Assembly: GCA_018136815.1 (NCBI GenBank) | Contig: CM030932.1 | Coordinates: 2,564,234-2,628,233 of the forward strand | Origin: Isochrysis galbana | Taxonomy: Eukaryota > Haptophyta > Isochrysidales > Isochrysidaceae | Direction of reading: 5' to 3' | DNA: 64,000 nt | In this document: in pieces, positions 51,673-62,497 of the stretch | Numbering within the stretch: position 1 is the stretch's first letter | Layout of the letters: each line of letters begins with the position of its first letter | The notes under the pieces: model-generated | Seen by the model: only the letters and a program-made list of their open reading frames with translations | The model's database searches: none | What the model was told of the DNA's origin: nothing | Program-made: the position numbers and the translations under genes

Positions 51673-54003
51673 CTAGGCGATGGGATCCAAAAAGATGTGT
51701 GAGAACCTAGTGGCGATAAGAGCAAGGATCTCCTGCTGCGCCTCCGCAAAGGAGGCATGCTTCGACTCGACAAGAGTATAGAGCTGCCGTGAACCCGAAC
51801 TACGTGCCATGAGCCAGCCATCAGGATCACGTGTTGAAATGTGTCTCACCCCCCCTGCCGCCGATGCTCGTAGATCGTGCTGGGCGCGCATGATTTGCCG
51901 AGCTAGACCAACAGGCACCGATCGCCTGGGAGTAGCCCCACCATCCAGTCTCCAGCCCAGCCTGCCAACCATGGATCCGCTTGTTTGTCTGCCGCCAAAT
52001 GCGCCGGGTGAAGCCATCATAGCGAGGTTGCAGTCATTAAAGTACAGATATCGGGTCGTGTCTCCCACGTCCGGTTTGCGCACTACTGCACCGAGAGTGC
52101 CGCTAAGAACTGAGAGTTCGGCTGCCAAATCTGTGCCAAGGGACGCGTACCAAGCGCCATCTCGCCATTTACCGTCGGCCTCGCCAACCAATAACGACAC
52201 GGTCAGACCATGGGCGCTGTAAACGACCAATCGAAACGGTTCGAACGCTCTCACATGAGGCTCGTGTCTATTACACCAGCCAGATTCGGGTGTGGATGAG
52301 GCTGCAGCCGCAGCTGAAGCGGTGCACGCGGCGGCGATGGATCCTGCGATGGCTCCGGTGCCCTTGACTGCCGCCGATGTACGTCCATCTGCATGGTCCC
52401 CTCGACAACCGTCGACCATGCTCGTTGCTGTTGTCACAGCCTCTCCTACCCTTGCCTCGGATAAAGAAGTTGTGACTAGTGGTGACGACTCAAAGAACAC
52501 GTCTCCGATAACGTCTTTCTTGTCGCCCAAGCTGAGGCCCCATAGCATGTCTTCCCCCGACGCACATATTTCCTTGCGCTGGTCTCCAGCTCCGCTGGAA
52601 GAGCCGCCATTGCCGGGCCCTTCCAAGGCAGGGCTCAAAATTGTTGTTCCCGTACGTCTTCCCGAAGCGCCCTCTCGGTTTGAGTCAGTCTCCGATTTGT
52701 TGATGTACTCTCCGCGCGGAGAGATGCCTCCCAGCCCAATGGCACCAGGCTGGCAAGGCAGCCAAAGACGTGGCACCGACAGGCTGGACCAGCCCCTGTC
52801 GCCCGCAAGACCCTCCTGGATGCCTCCACCCGCCACAAAGCCACCCTCCTTGCCATTAGCCGCACCCTCAGATGTCAAAGCACAAAGCAGTAGGTCCAAG
52901 GCGACGATTTCCTCCGTTGTATCAACCTCTTCTTGAACTACTCCCCCTTCCGGAAATCCTGACCTCTCGGCGACCTTGGAGCCGCTCGTCAGGGCCGGCG
53001 CTCCAGCGGAGTCTCTGTGGCCATCTGGCGCACAGTTTGCCAGGTGCATGGGTTGCCATGGTTTGACCTGACGGCGTGCATCCTGCGGTGGCGGATGGAC
53101 GATTCCACTCACTAGACGGTGGACCGCCCGTGTCGAGTCCCTGTCCAACGAAGACCAGACCAGCCTCTCCGCCGTCAAGTCATCGTTCCATCCAGAGGAT
53201 GCACTGCTCGAACGGCAATCATAAGAGACCAGAGCATGGCACACTGACGGATACGAGAACATGAGCGAATTCATCATGCACTGCACCCGCATGAAGGCCG
53301 TTTGGTCGAGCGGCAAGTAGCTCACTCCGTCCAGAGCGGTCAGGAAATCGCAAATTATGGGACAATTCCCAGCAAGGGCTCCCAGGCCAGAGCCGCTCCC
53401 CAAATTGTCCCCCTGCCCCAATGGAGCTGTGGCATGCTCACTGCTAGGCATACGTCCCCCCGCTGCATATATCTCGCCGTCCGCCCGCAGGTTTGCGGCA
53501 AGAAGCGCCCTGGGCGCCACCTGACGAAGAAGACGCCGTAGTGACGATACTCCACTTTCAGCTGGCGCGCCATCCGCGCTCGGCGCCTCCGTCCCATCAC
53601 GGACTGCGTTGAGAGGGCCGCAGCTCAGCACGAGCATGTCATAGAAGCGGCGGAGCGCTGTGCGCAGCACCATCTCGACGTCGTCCGAAAGAGCGGCCGA
53701 GGCGGCAGCGGCGTCGGGAGTCGATGCAGACAGGGGGGAGTGATCAAGCTGGTGCACGGCCACAAGCCACAGGTGCGGCTCGGGCCTCAGAATGACGTGC
53801 CGACGGCGAGCGGTCGCCACCCACTCGCAGTCGCCATCTGCGCCGAGCGAGGAGGCCACCGAGGCCATTGCCTGGACGAGGGCAACGGCACGGCCCTGGC
53901 AGGTGGGAGGAGTCGACGCTGGATGGAACCACAGGACAGCCCGCTCACACGTTCCCTCCCCGCCCAGTCTCGAGTCGAACAGGAAGAGGTGCTCGAGCCG
54001 CAT
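51673..54003 (-). CDS. CCZ1: CCZ1 homologue (MON1-CCZ1 Rab7 exchange factor subunit), 776 aa
   Basis: CCZ1 pairs with MON1 to activate Rab7 on late endosomes and vacuoles. Landmarks seen: the N-terminal longin-like start (MRLEHLFLFDSRLGGEG...AVLWFHP), LWLVAVHQLDHSPL, ALRRFYDMLVLSCG, GVSYLPLDQTAFMRVQCMMN (the family has FFPLDKMTYLKIQ), RLVWSSLDRDSTRAVHRLV (family LIWSGLEQDD), LYFNDCNLAMM (family YFNHMNLA) and the C-terminal DGWLMARSSGSRQLYTLVES...HIFLD. The protein is longer than the human one (about 480 aa) because of Ser/Gly/Ala-rich inserts, mainly around residues 340-560. The ATG at 54003 gives the expected start; a 5' in-frame extension to 54057 is hydrophobic and less likely. No intron is needed. 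Confidence 0.88.
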   Translation of the reverse strand: MRLEHLFLFDSRLGGEGTCERAVLWFHPASTPPTCQGRAVALVQAMASVASSLGADGDCEWVATARRRHVILRPEPHLWLVAVHQLDHSPLSASTPDAAAASAALSDDVEMVLRTALRRFYDMLVLSCGPLNAVRDGTEAPSADGAPAESGVSSLRRLLRQVAPRALLAANLRADGEIYAAGGRMPSSEHATAPLGQGDNLGSGSGLGALAGNCPIICDFLTALDGVSYLPLDQTAFMRVQCMMNSLMFSYPSVCHALVSYDCRSSSASSGWNDDLTAERLVWSSLDRDSTRAVHRLVSGIVHPPPQDARRQVKPWQPMHLANCAPDGHRDSAGAPALTSGSKVAERSGFPEGGVVQEEVDTTEEIVALDLLLCALTSEGAANGKEGGFVAGGGIQEGLAGDRGWSSLSVPRLWLPCQPGAIGLGGISPRGEYINKSETDSNREGASGRRTGTTILSPALEGPGNGGSSSGAGDQRKEICASGEDMLWGLSLGDKKDVIGDVFFESSPLVTTSLSEARVGEAVTTATSMVDGCRGDHADGRTSAAVKGTGAIAGSIAAACTASAAAAASSTPESGWCNRHEPHVRAFEPFRLVVYSAHGLTVSLLVGEADGKWRDGAWYASLGTDLAAELSVLSGTLGAVVRKPDVGDTTRYLYFNDCNLAMMASPGAFGGRQTSGSMVGRLGWRLDGGATPRRSVPVGLARQIMRAQHDLRASAAGGVRHISTRDPDGWLMARSSGSRQLYTLVESKHASFAEAQQEILALIATRFSHIFLDPIA

Positions 54004-54009
54004 CGCTGC

Positions 54010-54340
54010 GCGCGCGAGGGGGAGAGAGAGAGAGTGGACGATATGAGTTTTCCTCACAGTCGTCGCACTAAGATAGGCCTCAGAGTTTTCTTGTTGTGCG
54101 AGTATAATCTGAGTACTGAGGGACTAAAGCCGATCGGCGGTAACGGAGCCCCCTACCCCCTACCCCGAGATGGGGGTGTGCGCGGTTGGTCCATGGCTCA
54201 TCCGGTGCATGTGGCTAGGGATGCTAGCTAACAAGACGTCGTACGTCCCTGTAAGTTCTAACACTGTACCCCCACCCCCACCGAGAGGTCACACACAAGG
54301 TCGATCTAGATCTAGGATCTCTCGAACCTACTTTTATAAG
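54010..54340. other. Intergenic, nothing recognised
   Basis: Short spacer upstream of CCZ1; no gene seen. Confidence 0.4.
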
Positions 54341-54349
54341 TGGGGGTCA

Positions 54350-55590
54350 ATGGGGGCCTCGCGCCCCCCTCTCTCCATCGCGGACACCCCCCGGGGTGGG
54401 CCCGTACATTCAACCTCAGCCCCTGCCCTCTGGCAGGGGCTGGGCATTCAACACTCTGGCCCAGACCCCTAGTGGGCGCGGGCCGCGACTCGCACTCCCA
54501 CGCCCAGCATGGGCCTGCCCTCGAGCTGACTCCCCCCCCTCCCCTGGTCGCCAGGCAGACAGAGGCCACCGGGAGGCTCCAATGGCCAGCGTGGCAAGCG
54601 TGGGAGAGGCAGGGGGGGCCAGGGGCTGAGCCCCAGCCTCCACTGCCCCCTGAGCTGCCCTTGCTGGCCCTCTGGGAGCTCCCAAAGGCCCTCTGAGAGC
54701 AGGCCGTGGCGCGCCGCATGGCGACGCGCCGCAGGGAGAGGAGTGGAGGAGAATGGAGAGAGGGAGGGGGGGGGATTTGCACCCCCCCCGATGGAGTGCG
54801 GTAAGAAACGGGCCCCGTTTGCGTTAGCAAACGGGCGAAGGGGGGCGGCTGGCGACAGGAGGGGGAGAAAAAAAAAACTTCTTAATAATCACACCGCGCG
54901 CGCGACTCTGTGACATTTTCCTGACTGCCGCGCCCGCTTTCCTTATCACTCCCTCTCACATGCCTTGCGGCTCGTCCCCTCGTGCTCTACCTAGGGGCTC
55001 AGTGTTCGGGGTTTCCAGTGGCAGGCGGCGTGCACCGATCCCCGACGGTCGATTTCTCGGCCTTCCCTCGCTCCATCGGACGGTCGGTTTCTCTTGTGGT
55101 TCTCGTGGGTGTTGTCACGTGGAGAGTGGGGTACGAGGCTGTTTTCCGCGTTGAGCCTGCGATACGGAATCGTGGGGTGTGCAGGGTGCGGCGTTTGGTG
55201 GGCGACAGGAGGGGGAGAAGAAGGGAGTGGCTCAAGACGTCCCTGTGGCAGGTATCGGGGGGCGCAGTCATTTATTTCTTCGAGGACTGCTCGCGGCGCG
55301 AGCTGTAAGGGCCGTTCTGCTTCTCGACGAAAGGTCCCTCCCCCCCCCCCCCGGTGTTTTTCCGCGGTGGGTCGCCCGACGTAGGTCGGTCCGCCCCACT
55401 GGGTTTTCCCCCATTGTAACTTGTGGGGAGTTATAATGGGAGCCGGGGGTTTGCGAGGGGGGAGATTTGTAGGGATGCATATGTGTATGTGTCTGTATCA
55501 TCACTCCAAGGCGTGCGGGCAAGTGCGCTGAGGGGTGTCGTGATAGTACCGGGCTAGTGGGAGTAGTGGTACTAACGCTCAGTTGTTTTA
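54350..55590 (+). repeat. GC-rich repeat family A, copy 4, split by a LINE tail
   Basis: The copy starts CGCGCCCCCCTCTCTCCATC, continues through the CCCTGCCCTCTGGCAGGGGC hairpin and GGCCGTGGCGCGCCGCATGG, and ends GCTCAGTTGTTTTATTATTAG. It is colinear with copy 2 apart from the insertion at 54870-55200. Confidence 0.85.
54870..55200 (-). mobile_element. LINE 3' end (5'-truncated), reversed, in repeat copy A4
   Basis: GGCGACAGGAGGGGGAGAA (19 bp) is exact at 54851-54869 and 55201-55219. The insert, read on the minus strand, ends GCCCCTAGGTAGAGCACGAG, GAGCCGCAAGGCATGTGAGA, GGAAAGCGGGCGCGGC and ATTATTAAGAAGTTTTTTTTT, matching the other LINE tails. Copy A2 carries the undisturbed target at about 2442-2461. 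It has no coding part worth naming, though the first 200 bp of the insert lies 5' of the conserved tail. Confidence 0.9.
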
Positions 55591-55599
55591 TTATTAGAT

Positions 55600-57300
55600 C
55601 TAGGATCTCTCACCTCAATCTCAGTCCTCAATTCCAACTCGTAGATCGTGGGGGGTTGGGCTGATTGGGGTTGAAGGGTTTGGCCCATTCTGGGCGCAGT
55701 CGAGGCGTCCGCTCAAGCCAACAAGCGTGCGCTCCACGTGTTGTATTGCGTATTGCGTCGCCGCGATGTGCGATGTGCGATGTGCGATGTGGGTCTCCAG
55801 TCTCCAGTATCAAGGCTCTCCTTGCTCAAGTCTCCAATCAAGGATCAAGGAGAAGGGTGTGGGATTCTGCTGTTGTACCCGGGAGTCCGGCACAGGCATA
55901 GTGCCGGAGTGAGGGAGGAGTGAGGTGGCCCCCTTTCGGCGGCTCGGACGGTCATCCTGGCTTCCGGGTCCCGGGATCTGTTCGCTTTACATGCAATGCG
56001 CAATGCTGCATTGCGTGTGCAGACCGCTGTTGGTGGTTGGTGGGAGTTGTGTTGTCTGGTCGGGTCTGTACCCCGTGCTCCGTGCTCATGCACGTGGTCA
56101 GTGCCGCGACTGTGTAGGGGCCCAGCCCGGCAGGCCGGAGGCATTCCCTATGGGAGGCATCGTGTCGACGAAGTGGAAGTGGCCCACTTTGACTTTGAGG
56201 CTGGCCACAAGGCGTGGCTGGAGGGTTGGAGTGGCTTGGGTGGCCATGGTGGTCATGGGGTTGTGTGGCGCTCTGGTGGCGGCATGGGCCGTGGCTCGTG
56301 CACACGCACACCTAGTCAGTCTTGGCCGCTCCTCGCGGTCGCTTCGGCGGCGCGTCGTTGGTCATGGCCCGATTGGCCGGCGCAGCGGGGGTGACGGCAG
56401 CGAGCAGGACGGGGAGCGGCGCGCGCTCCATGACCCTATCTTTTTAAAGATAGTTGTGGGGAGGAGTGGAGAGAAGGGGGGGGACTCGTGTCCTTCCATG
56501 GGAAAACCAAATGCTTAAACTTAGTTGAATCTCTGTGTGTGCATGAGACGTTATGAGGGAGCATGGACACATGGGGGAAAGGACGATGGGAGGACATCCA
56601 CGTGTCATGGGCCGAGGAGCTACAAGACTACCAAATAAAAAACTAAAGAGGCGTCGGAGAAGGCGAGAGGGAGGTCGCGCCTTGTTCAATGTCCTTGGAC
56701 ACGTTGACAGGGCCCTAGTCCGAGGTTCGGGCCATCCTCCATTGCCATCTCAACAAGTGAGGAAGTCTCAAAACTAGCGGCACCACGATGGAATGTGGAG
56801 GGCGCAGACCGGAAGGTGAGGTGGGTTCATTGAAGAAGGAAAGGCGGGCAACGGCACCCCAACGACGGCTGTAGGAGGATGTGAAGGAGGTGGCGGCGAG
56901 CTTGGTAGAAGGGGCACCGGCCTGCCGCTATAAATGGGCCGCGGACTGCGCAACGAGCCGGACGAGATGGTGAATCTCGGTGGAAGCTCCCGAGAATGAA
57001 TGGCCTCGTTGGAGCTCGGGCTCGGCTGGAACTGAGTGGGGCTAGGCAGGGGTGGGGATGGAATGTAGAGAGGCTACTGACTCAGGACTCCAGCGCTCGC
57101 GCGCGCCTCCCCGCACTCCATCATCGGCCTGCTTGCGAGAAAATGCGCCCGCCGCCCCGCCTAGCCCTCCCTGCCGCGCACACGCTCACCTCGTTTGCGC
57201 CCACGGCCCATCGGGCGGGCATAGGGCGCAAGCTTAATGAGCTTCACTAAGCCCCATGAATCGAGCATGGCCGAGATTCGAAAAGAGATTTCGGAGGCGT
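55600..57300. other. Intergenic with repeat fragments
   Basis: GATGTGCGATGTGCGATGTG forms a small tandem at about 55765. 56420-56450 carries the hairpin-led motif reversed (CGCTCCATGACCCTATC). 56455-56525 is a family B terminus fragment (GGAGTGGAGAGAAGGGGG, AAACTTAGTTG). No supported gene. Confidence 0.45.
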
Positions 57301-57307
57301 GTATCGA

Positions 57308-59683
57308 TCATGACCATGCCGTGGCATCCCCAGCATCCTCGTACATAATTGTACTCAACAACTCACCCATTTGTTCCGCGTTGAGCCATTTGTACGCCGC
57401 ATGAAAGCCGAGAGGCCGTAGTGAGGTAAGGCTGTCCTCGGGCCAATCGCTCGCAGACTCCACGGCGAAGCGGTGCGCCAACTCCCTCGGTGCGAGGCGC
57501 CCCCCCACTGCAGGTAGGTGCTCGACGAAGAACACATCCTCACACTGACCACGCGAATATGACGCCGAGTCGAGGGCCCGCAATATTGTCGGCGCGTGTC
57601 GAAGAGAGAAGCCGCCATTTCCCGCATGTTGCAGCCACGGCTTGCCCACACACCACAGATCGTCGAGCCGCCAAGGAGCGCCAATATAATCGAATTTGCC
57701 CACAAATTCTTGGTCAATACCGCTGCGACATAGCAAAGAGTCGGTCTGAAAGACAAGCACATGCTCCGCAACCGCGGCAACACGACTCCACAGCCAATGC
57801 GTGCACATGAGTTCATTATGCACCGCCGGAGACAGATTCTCCACGCCAAGGTCAACAAATTGTACGTTGGAGAGTTCGGCTGGCTCGAAGCACGATTGGA
57901 TGAAATCGAAGTTGGAGGTGCCGTGGACGACCATCATTTGCCACTCTCCGCTCAAGAAGAACGCCGCGTTGCGCAAGGTGTGCTCCAAGTGAACATGGCA
58001 TCGAGGCTCAATGAGCAGAGCCAAGCGGTCCGTCGACTTGGCCGGCGCAACCGAAAAGGGCAGGGCGCGCAATAGGGGGAGACTTTTGGCACTGAATGCT
58101 TCGAAGAGCTGTATCGGTGAGTAGCCTAGCGTTTTTGGCAGTGCCGCGGCATCTGGGTGGAAGGAGAGGACCTTTCGCAGAAGCTCCGGCGGCAAGTGAG
58201 ACGCCATGAGCCCAAGCACGTCTCGCCTTTGCGCGAGGTGGTTCTCACTTGCGATGGGAACCGCAGCACAGGGAAGGGACGTGCCACCAACAGCAGGAGG
58301 CTGTACTGCCTCCACACGGCGTTTGAGGACGGCATCGAGCGAAACGGTATGGTCGTGGGTCGTAGATTCCATGGGCTGTTCTACGAGCTCCGCGGACCCC
58401 TTTCCTTCTCCTCTCGGGACCTCCGCGCCGTGCTGCGGCGCGCCCCTTGCACCCATCGACACGCCCTCAGGACTGTGTGTCTCATAGTGGTCTTGGGCAA
58501 AGAACATATGGTCGACCAACTTCCCTGCCTCGATGCGAAAGCGGACGATGTATTCACTGTAAGTTGAGCCGCGAGTACCGATAAAGAAGTCGGCATGGAC
58601 GCAAGAATGCAAGTGCAACAGAGCGACCGCAACTGCGTCTTCCCCGTCCAGCAGTGTCGCGTCAGCAATGGGTCCATCCGCGACGTTCGACAACACCCTC
58701 CGTTCATCTTCGTCAGTGGTATCCGTCGCCAATAACCACCGACGCGTCAAGCGGCGGCCAACAATGTTGGCATGAATTTGCGCAGCGATTGCCTCGATGG
58801 ATGGCCAGCAACGCTTGTCGCCCATGAGCTGCATGAGATGCCACATGTCGGTGCGCCGTACATGAGCTGCGAGGCACGGTCTATCGACGAGAGGTGAGCC
58901 GCTGAAGAAGTCGTTGAGTCGCGCCCTGAGCCGGACGCATAGCTGTAGCGCTGAAAGAACAAGCGCCCTTTCCCCCGCATCCAAGAGAGAGCCGAGCACG
59001 ACAATGTTGAATGCATGGTCGAGAGCTAGCACGGGTGCGGAAACCGAGCCGAGTACGGAGCACACCTCACGTCGGCCATACCACGGACGGGGAAGACGCA
59101 GCCGCATCTCATGACCGTCATGGCTTCCTAAAGCAGATTCCGTGCTGAACCTGGTGCCAGCTCCATTCTCTGCACGACAGGCGATGTCGGCATGGCCTTG
59201 AGAACAGCCGAGGTTACACCCGAGCTCGTCTAGAAAGCCAAAATACTCCCAATCCCACAGTAGGGACCGCAGTGCTGGGAAGAGCTCGAATCCGCGGTCG
59301 TCGCTCCAGTTCTTATTGTACTCAAGGTGCAGAGACACCCTCTGCACTCCTGAGCCTGGCGCGAGGTGAGCTCTTCTCGCGGCGAATTCGTCGATGGTGA
59401 TAATGCCTACGAGCAACGAGCTAGCGCGCCTGAGGCCCTCCGCGCAGAAGTAGTCGCTGTGCGATCCCATCCATGGCTGTCCGTACTGCGGCCGCCATCT
59501 CGGCAGAACAAGGGTGCGGCCGAGCGTGCGAGCCAGTGCGAGCGCGCACTCGAAAGAGTGGAACTGATTACAGAGGCCTCCGAAGGGTTGGTATAGCAGG
59601 TAACGCTCCCCTTCGCCCTGCTCCCCGCTGTCGCCCGCCTCATCGCCCTCGCGGGACGGAGAGAGCCAGGGGTAGGCGAGCAT
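57308..59683 (-). CDS. Two-domain glycosyltransferase: O-fucosyltransferase-like plus DUF5672-like (791 aa)
   Basis: The N-terminal half (about residues 27-400) has the O-fucosyltransferase pattern: YLLYQPFGGLCNQFHSFECA at 28-47, a GT-B-like helix following it (ALARTLGRTLVLPRW), and AAHVRRTDM at 272-280 in place of the family H-x-R-R-x-D loop. The C-terminal part (about 540-791) resembles DUF5672, a putative glycosyltransferase of GT-A type. Landmarks are LALLIEPRCHVHLEH, VLVFQTDSLLCRSG (with a DxD-like aspartate replaced by TDS), FDYIGAPWRLDDLW and HAGNGGFSLR. So one polypeptide would carry two distinct sugar-transfer domains. No clear signal peptide or N-terminal membrane anchor is visible from the ATG at 59683. 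Acceptors and donor sugars are unknown; GDP-fucose for the first domain is a family-level inference. Confidence 0.8.
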   Translation of the reverse strand: MLAYPWLSPSREGDEAGDSGEQGEGERYLLYQPFGGLCNQFHSFECALALARTLGRTLVLPRWRPQYGQPWMGSHSDYFCAEGLRRASSLLVGIITIDEFAARRAHLAPGSGVQRVSLHLEYNKNWSDDRGFELFPALRSLLWDWEYFGFLDELGCNLGCSQGHADIACRAENGAGTRFSTESALGSHDGHEMRLRLPRPWYGRREVCSVLGSVSAPVLALDHAFNIVVLGSLLDAGERALVLSALQLCVRLRARLNDFFSGSPLVDRPCLAAHVRRTDMWHLMQLMGDKRCWPSIEAIAAQIHANIVGRRLTRRWLLATDTTDEDERRVLSNVADGPIADATLLDGEDAVAVALLHLHSCVHADFFIGTRGSTYSEYIVRFRIEAGKLVDHMFFAQDHYETHSPEGVSMGARGAPQHGAEVPRGEGKGSAELVEQPMESTTHDHTVSLDAVLKRRVEAVQPPAVGGTSLPCAAVPIASENHLAQRRDVLGLMASHLPPELLRKVLSFHPDAAALPKTLGYSPIQLFEAFSAKSLPLLRALPFSVAPAKSTDRLALLIEPRCHVHLEHTLRNAAFFLSGEWQMMVVHGTSNFDFIQSCFEPAELSNVQFVDLGVENLSPAVHNELMCTHWLWSRVAAVAEHVLVFQTDSLLCRSGIDQEFVGKFDYIGAPWRLDDLWCVGKPWLQHAGNGGFSLRHAPTILRALDSASYSRGQCEDVFFVEHLPAVGGRLAPRELAHRFAVESASDWPEDSLTSLRPLGFHAAYKWLNAEQMGELLSTIMYEDAGDATAWS

Positions 59684-59689
59684 CCGCGC

Positions 59690-61225
59690 GCAGCAGATCG
59701 ATCGATCGGAAGCCTCGGCCTCTTCTCCCCGTCAAGATTTGTAGTTAGTTTATCTTGTAGACTAAGTCTACATAGGGCTGATAGCTGTGAGGAAGATGAG
59801 CATGTGGGTGCTCGATCTCTCGATCTCCTCGTCAAGGGGACCGATCATGGGAGAGCGGACTGGGCACGCAGGGAATTGCAGTACTCTAAGGGGACACTTA
59901 ATGGCACGGAAGCTCTCCGAGAGCGGTGGCTAGTGCTAGCATCTCTTGCTATTGACAAGCTGACAACTGACAACTGACAAGCTGGTCTCAGTCTCAGTCG
60001 CCTAATGTTATTGTTGATGTAAATGTAAAAAATCGGGCTAAGGTCGTTTAGGTTAGGTCGATCCGTTTTTTTTTTTGGGTTGTCTGCTTCTGCCCATGCC
60101 CATGCATGGCCGCTTGGCCGCTTGGCGCTTGGGCTGTCCTAGCCGAGTCGGTCCTATATCATACATCATACTATATCCTATATATGTGTAAGGAGAAAGA
60201 GACTCTAAAGCTAAAGAGAAGAGAGAAGGGCTTTCCTTATAATTTGGATTCACTGTGTACTTTCGACTCTCGTCGATGGTCCGGCTTACGGCATAGTTAG
60301 CACGGATTTCTCTGCGAAAATGCAATTCCGTATTCCGTCGTATTGGTATTGTGTTCTATAGAAGTCTGAAGACTGAAGACTGTAGTTATCGTTATTTATG
60401 ATTTATGATACTATATATCTCCATGCCAGTAGCAAGTATTGTGACACAAATTGTGTATCATAGGTCTTATACAGGTATAGGTATAGAACGTTGAGTGATT
60501 GGGTGGTGATGGTGGTGGTGGGGGGGGGGGGGGGGGTGATCCTTCCTCCTTCATCCGGAAGAATATGTAGATATATCTATGGGTGGGTGGTGGTGATGGG
60601 GTACCGCGTACCGCGTTGCGCGTTGTAGTTGTAGTTGTGAATTGTGAATTGTAGACTTGTAGAGCATCTTGTTGGCTAGTGGCTAGCGTTCCTAGCCACA
60701 TACACCGGGCGAGCCATGCACCAACCGCGCACGCCCCCAATGTCGCGGGGTAGGGGCTCCGTTGCTGATGGGGCACGGTCCCAACTAAAACTTAGACACA
60801 ATAAGAAAACTCCGTCAGAATCGCTCGTTCAGTCTTTAAGACTCTCTAGAATACTCTGTTGTATGTTGTACTTCTAAAGTACAGTATGTGCCTGTGCGGG
60901 CGGGGCCGCCGGGAGAGCCTTGGAGGGGCGGGGCGCGCTCGTCGGCGGCGGCAGTGTGCAGTGTGTCCTTTGCCTCGCTCCTCGCTCCCACATGCACGAG
61001 CCGACGTCACAGGCCGTCGACCGTCTGACAGCCGGCGCGGCACGGCTCACCCACCTGTCTCACGTGCGCCACCCACCAGCACTTTAGAGAAGGCCCACGG
61101 TGGACTCCAGCTGGTTGGCCACCCCAGTGCTGCAGCTCGACAAAGTCTTGCACCCGCACACGCACACGTCCACAACGGATACGATGCTGACAGTCTGCCA
61201 CCCACGTACTCAATAGGCGCATGCT
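59690..61225. other. Intergenic, nothing recognised
   Basis: About 60519-60536 is a G run and 60130-60200 is AT-rich. ORFs here resemble no family. The first exon of the gene at 61232 may lie in the last few hundred bases. Confidence 0.4.
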
Positions 61226-61231
61226 TCTCAG

Positions 61232-62251
61232 TCCGACCGCAGTGATGATGTGCATGACGTGTTAGCTGGGTGGGAGGCCTTGCCTCCAGATGTGTGCTTG
61301 CACATCCTGCGCTTCATTGTTTATGCAGATAGGTTGCACCGCTACGACGGCATTCCGAGGACGTCGGCCCCGGAAGACCGCAGGGGAAGGTGGAGATATT
61401 GGTGCGCACAGCGGGACGAATCGACAATATCGTTGGTCAGTTTGCAAAAGCTGGCGAGAGTCTCCACAGGATTTCGCTCTTCTGTTCGCAAAGTTGCTGC
61501 AGAGGTTTGGCATGCAATCGAACGCAATCTTCGGAGGTCGATACTCGAGCTCAAGTCGGTCCAGGGAGAGCTACACAGCCTCATCTCTGAGGCTCAAGAT
61601 ACGGAAGGGGACATTTTGGACTCATACGATACCTTTGACCCCGCAGCTGACAGCCTAATCGAGACCGTGCTCATGGTCCGTCTGCTTCTGAACAAGCATG
61701 CGATTCCAGTTGCACAAATCCTCGGGGAAGGCCACCCCGCAAGGCTGTACATATTGTTGATGGCGCACATCCTAGACCAAATCAATAACCCTTGGGAAAT
61801 GGCCTACTCAGCTCAGCTCAAATGCGCGCGGCGCTTCGAGTTCGAGTATAGCAACGTGCAATCAAGGATTCTGCATGGACTACATGACCAAGTTGAGTTT
61901 GTGGGCTTCCTTAATGGTATCAAATCCGATCAGGCAATTTTTGCTCAAGCGAAGCGTTTGAGACTCCCGTTTAAGTACGTGGAGCCGACACGGGTTGCAG
62001 CAGTGAATGAGTACATTGGTCATGTGCGTTCCTCACATGAGAGATTATGGGTGACCAAGAGTGTTGAGAAGCCCGAGGTAACACAACAGCTTATCATTGG
62101 CTACCTTGGGCGCCACCTCAATTTGCTGTACGCCACATCATTATGGACGCGGCCTCAATCCTCAAATCCGTCACTGCAAGAAGGCTACGTATGTCAGCAC
62201 AACGGCATAATGCATTTAGCATATGCTTCTAGTGTTGTGAACATGATGTAG
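61232..62251 (+). CDS. F-box-like protein, first exon not found
   Basis: The open frame starts after an acceptor-like TTCTCAG at 61231 and contains no ATG near its 5' end (SDRSDDVHDVLAGWEALP), so an upstream exon is likely missing. An F-box-like start is visible (WEALPPDVCLHILRFI), then a long helical body (LVSLQKLARVSTGFRSSVRK, LIETVLMVRLLLNKHAI, LYILLMAHILDQINNPWEM, VNEYIGHVRSSHERLW). The helical body resembles no family I know. F-box proteins usually recruit substrates to SCF ubiquitin ligases, but the motif here is short and the assignment weak. Stop at 62249-62251. Confidence 0.55.
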   Translation, partial: SDRSDDVHDVLAGWEALPPDVCLHILRFIVYADRLHRYDGIPRTSAPEDRRGRWRYWCAQRDESTISLVSLQKLARVSTGFRSSVRKVAAEVWHAIERNLRRSILELKSVQGELHSLISEAQDTEGDILDSYDTFDPAADSLIETVLMVRLLLNKHAIPVAQILGEGHPARLYILLMAHILDQINNPWEMAYSAQLKCARRFEFEYSNVQSRILHGLHDQVEFVGFLNGIKSDQAIFAQAKRLRLPFKYVEPTRVAAVNEYIGHVRSSHERLWVTKSVEKPEVTQQLIIGYLGRHLNLLYATSLWTRPQSSNPSLQEGYVCQHNGIMHLAYASSVVNMM

Positions 62252-62254
62252 CAT

Positions 62255-62495
62255 TTGCCCATTTTGGGCTTCGGCTTCGATCATGTGTTTGTTGCGTGTG
62301 CGCGTCTTCTCTTCCTTTAGCCTCCGCTTCAATCACGAGCACGTCGCAAATAGCCGTTCAAACCTGACAAGATTGTCCTCTTTCGCGTTCGCCACTTTGC
62401 CAGCGGAAAGAGTGGTGCCGTCGTGACCCACGAACCCACACCTCTCTTCTCGCTCTCTCTCCTACCTACGCCTAGCTCCCAACTCACATATACAT
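62255..62495. other. Short spacer
   Basis: CT-rich just before the next gene (TCTCTTCTCGCTCTCTCTCC). No gene. Confidence 0.35.
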
Positions 62496-62497
62496 AG

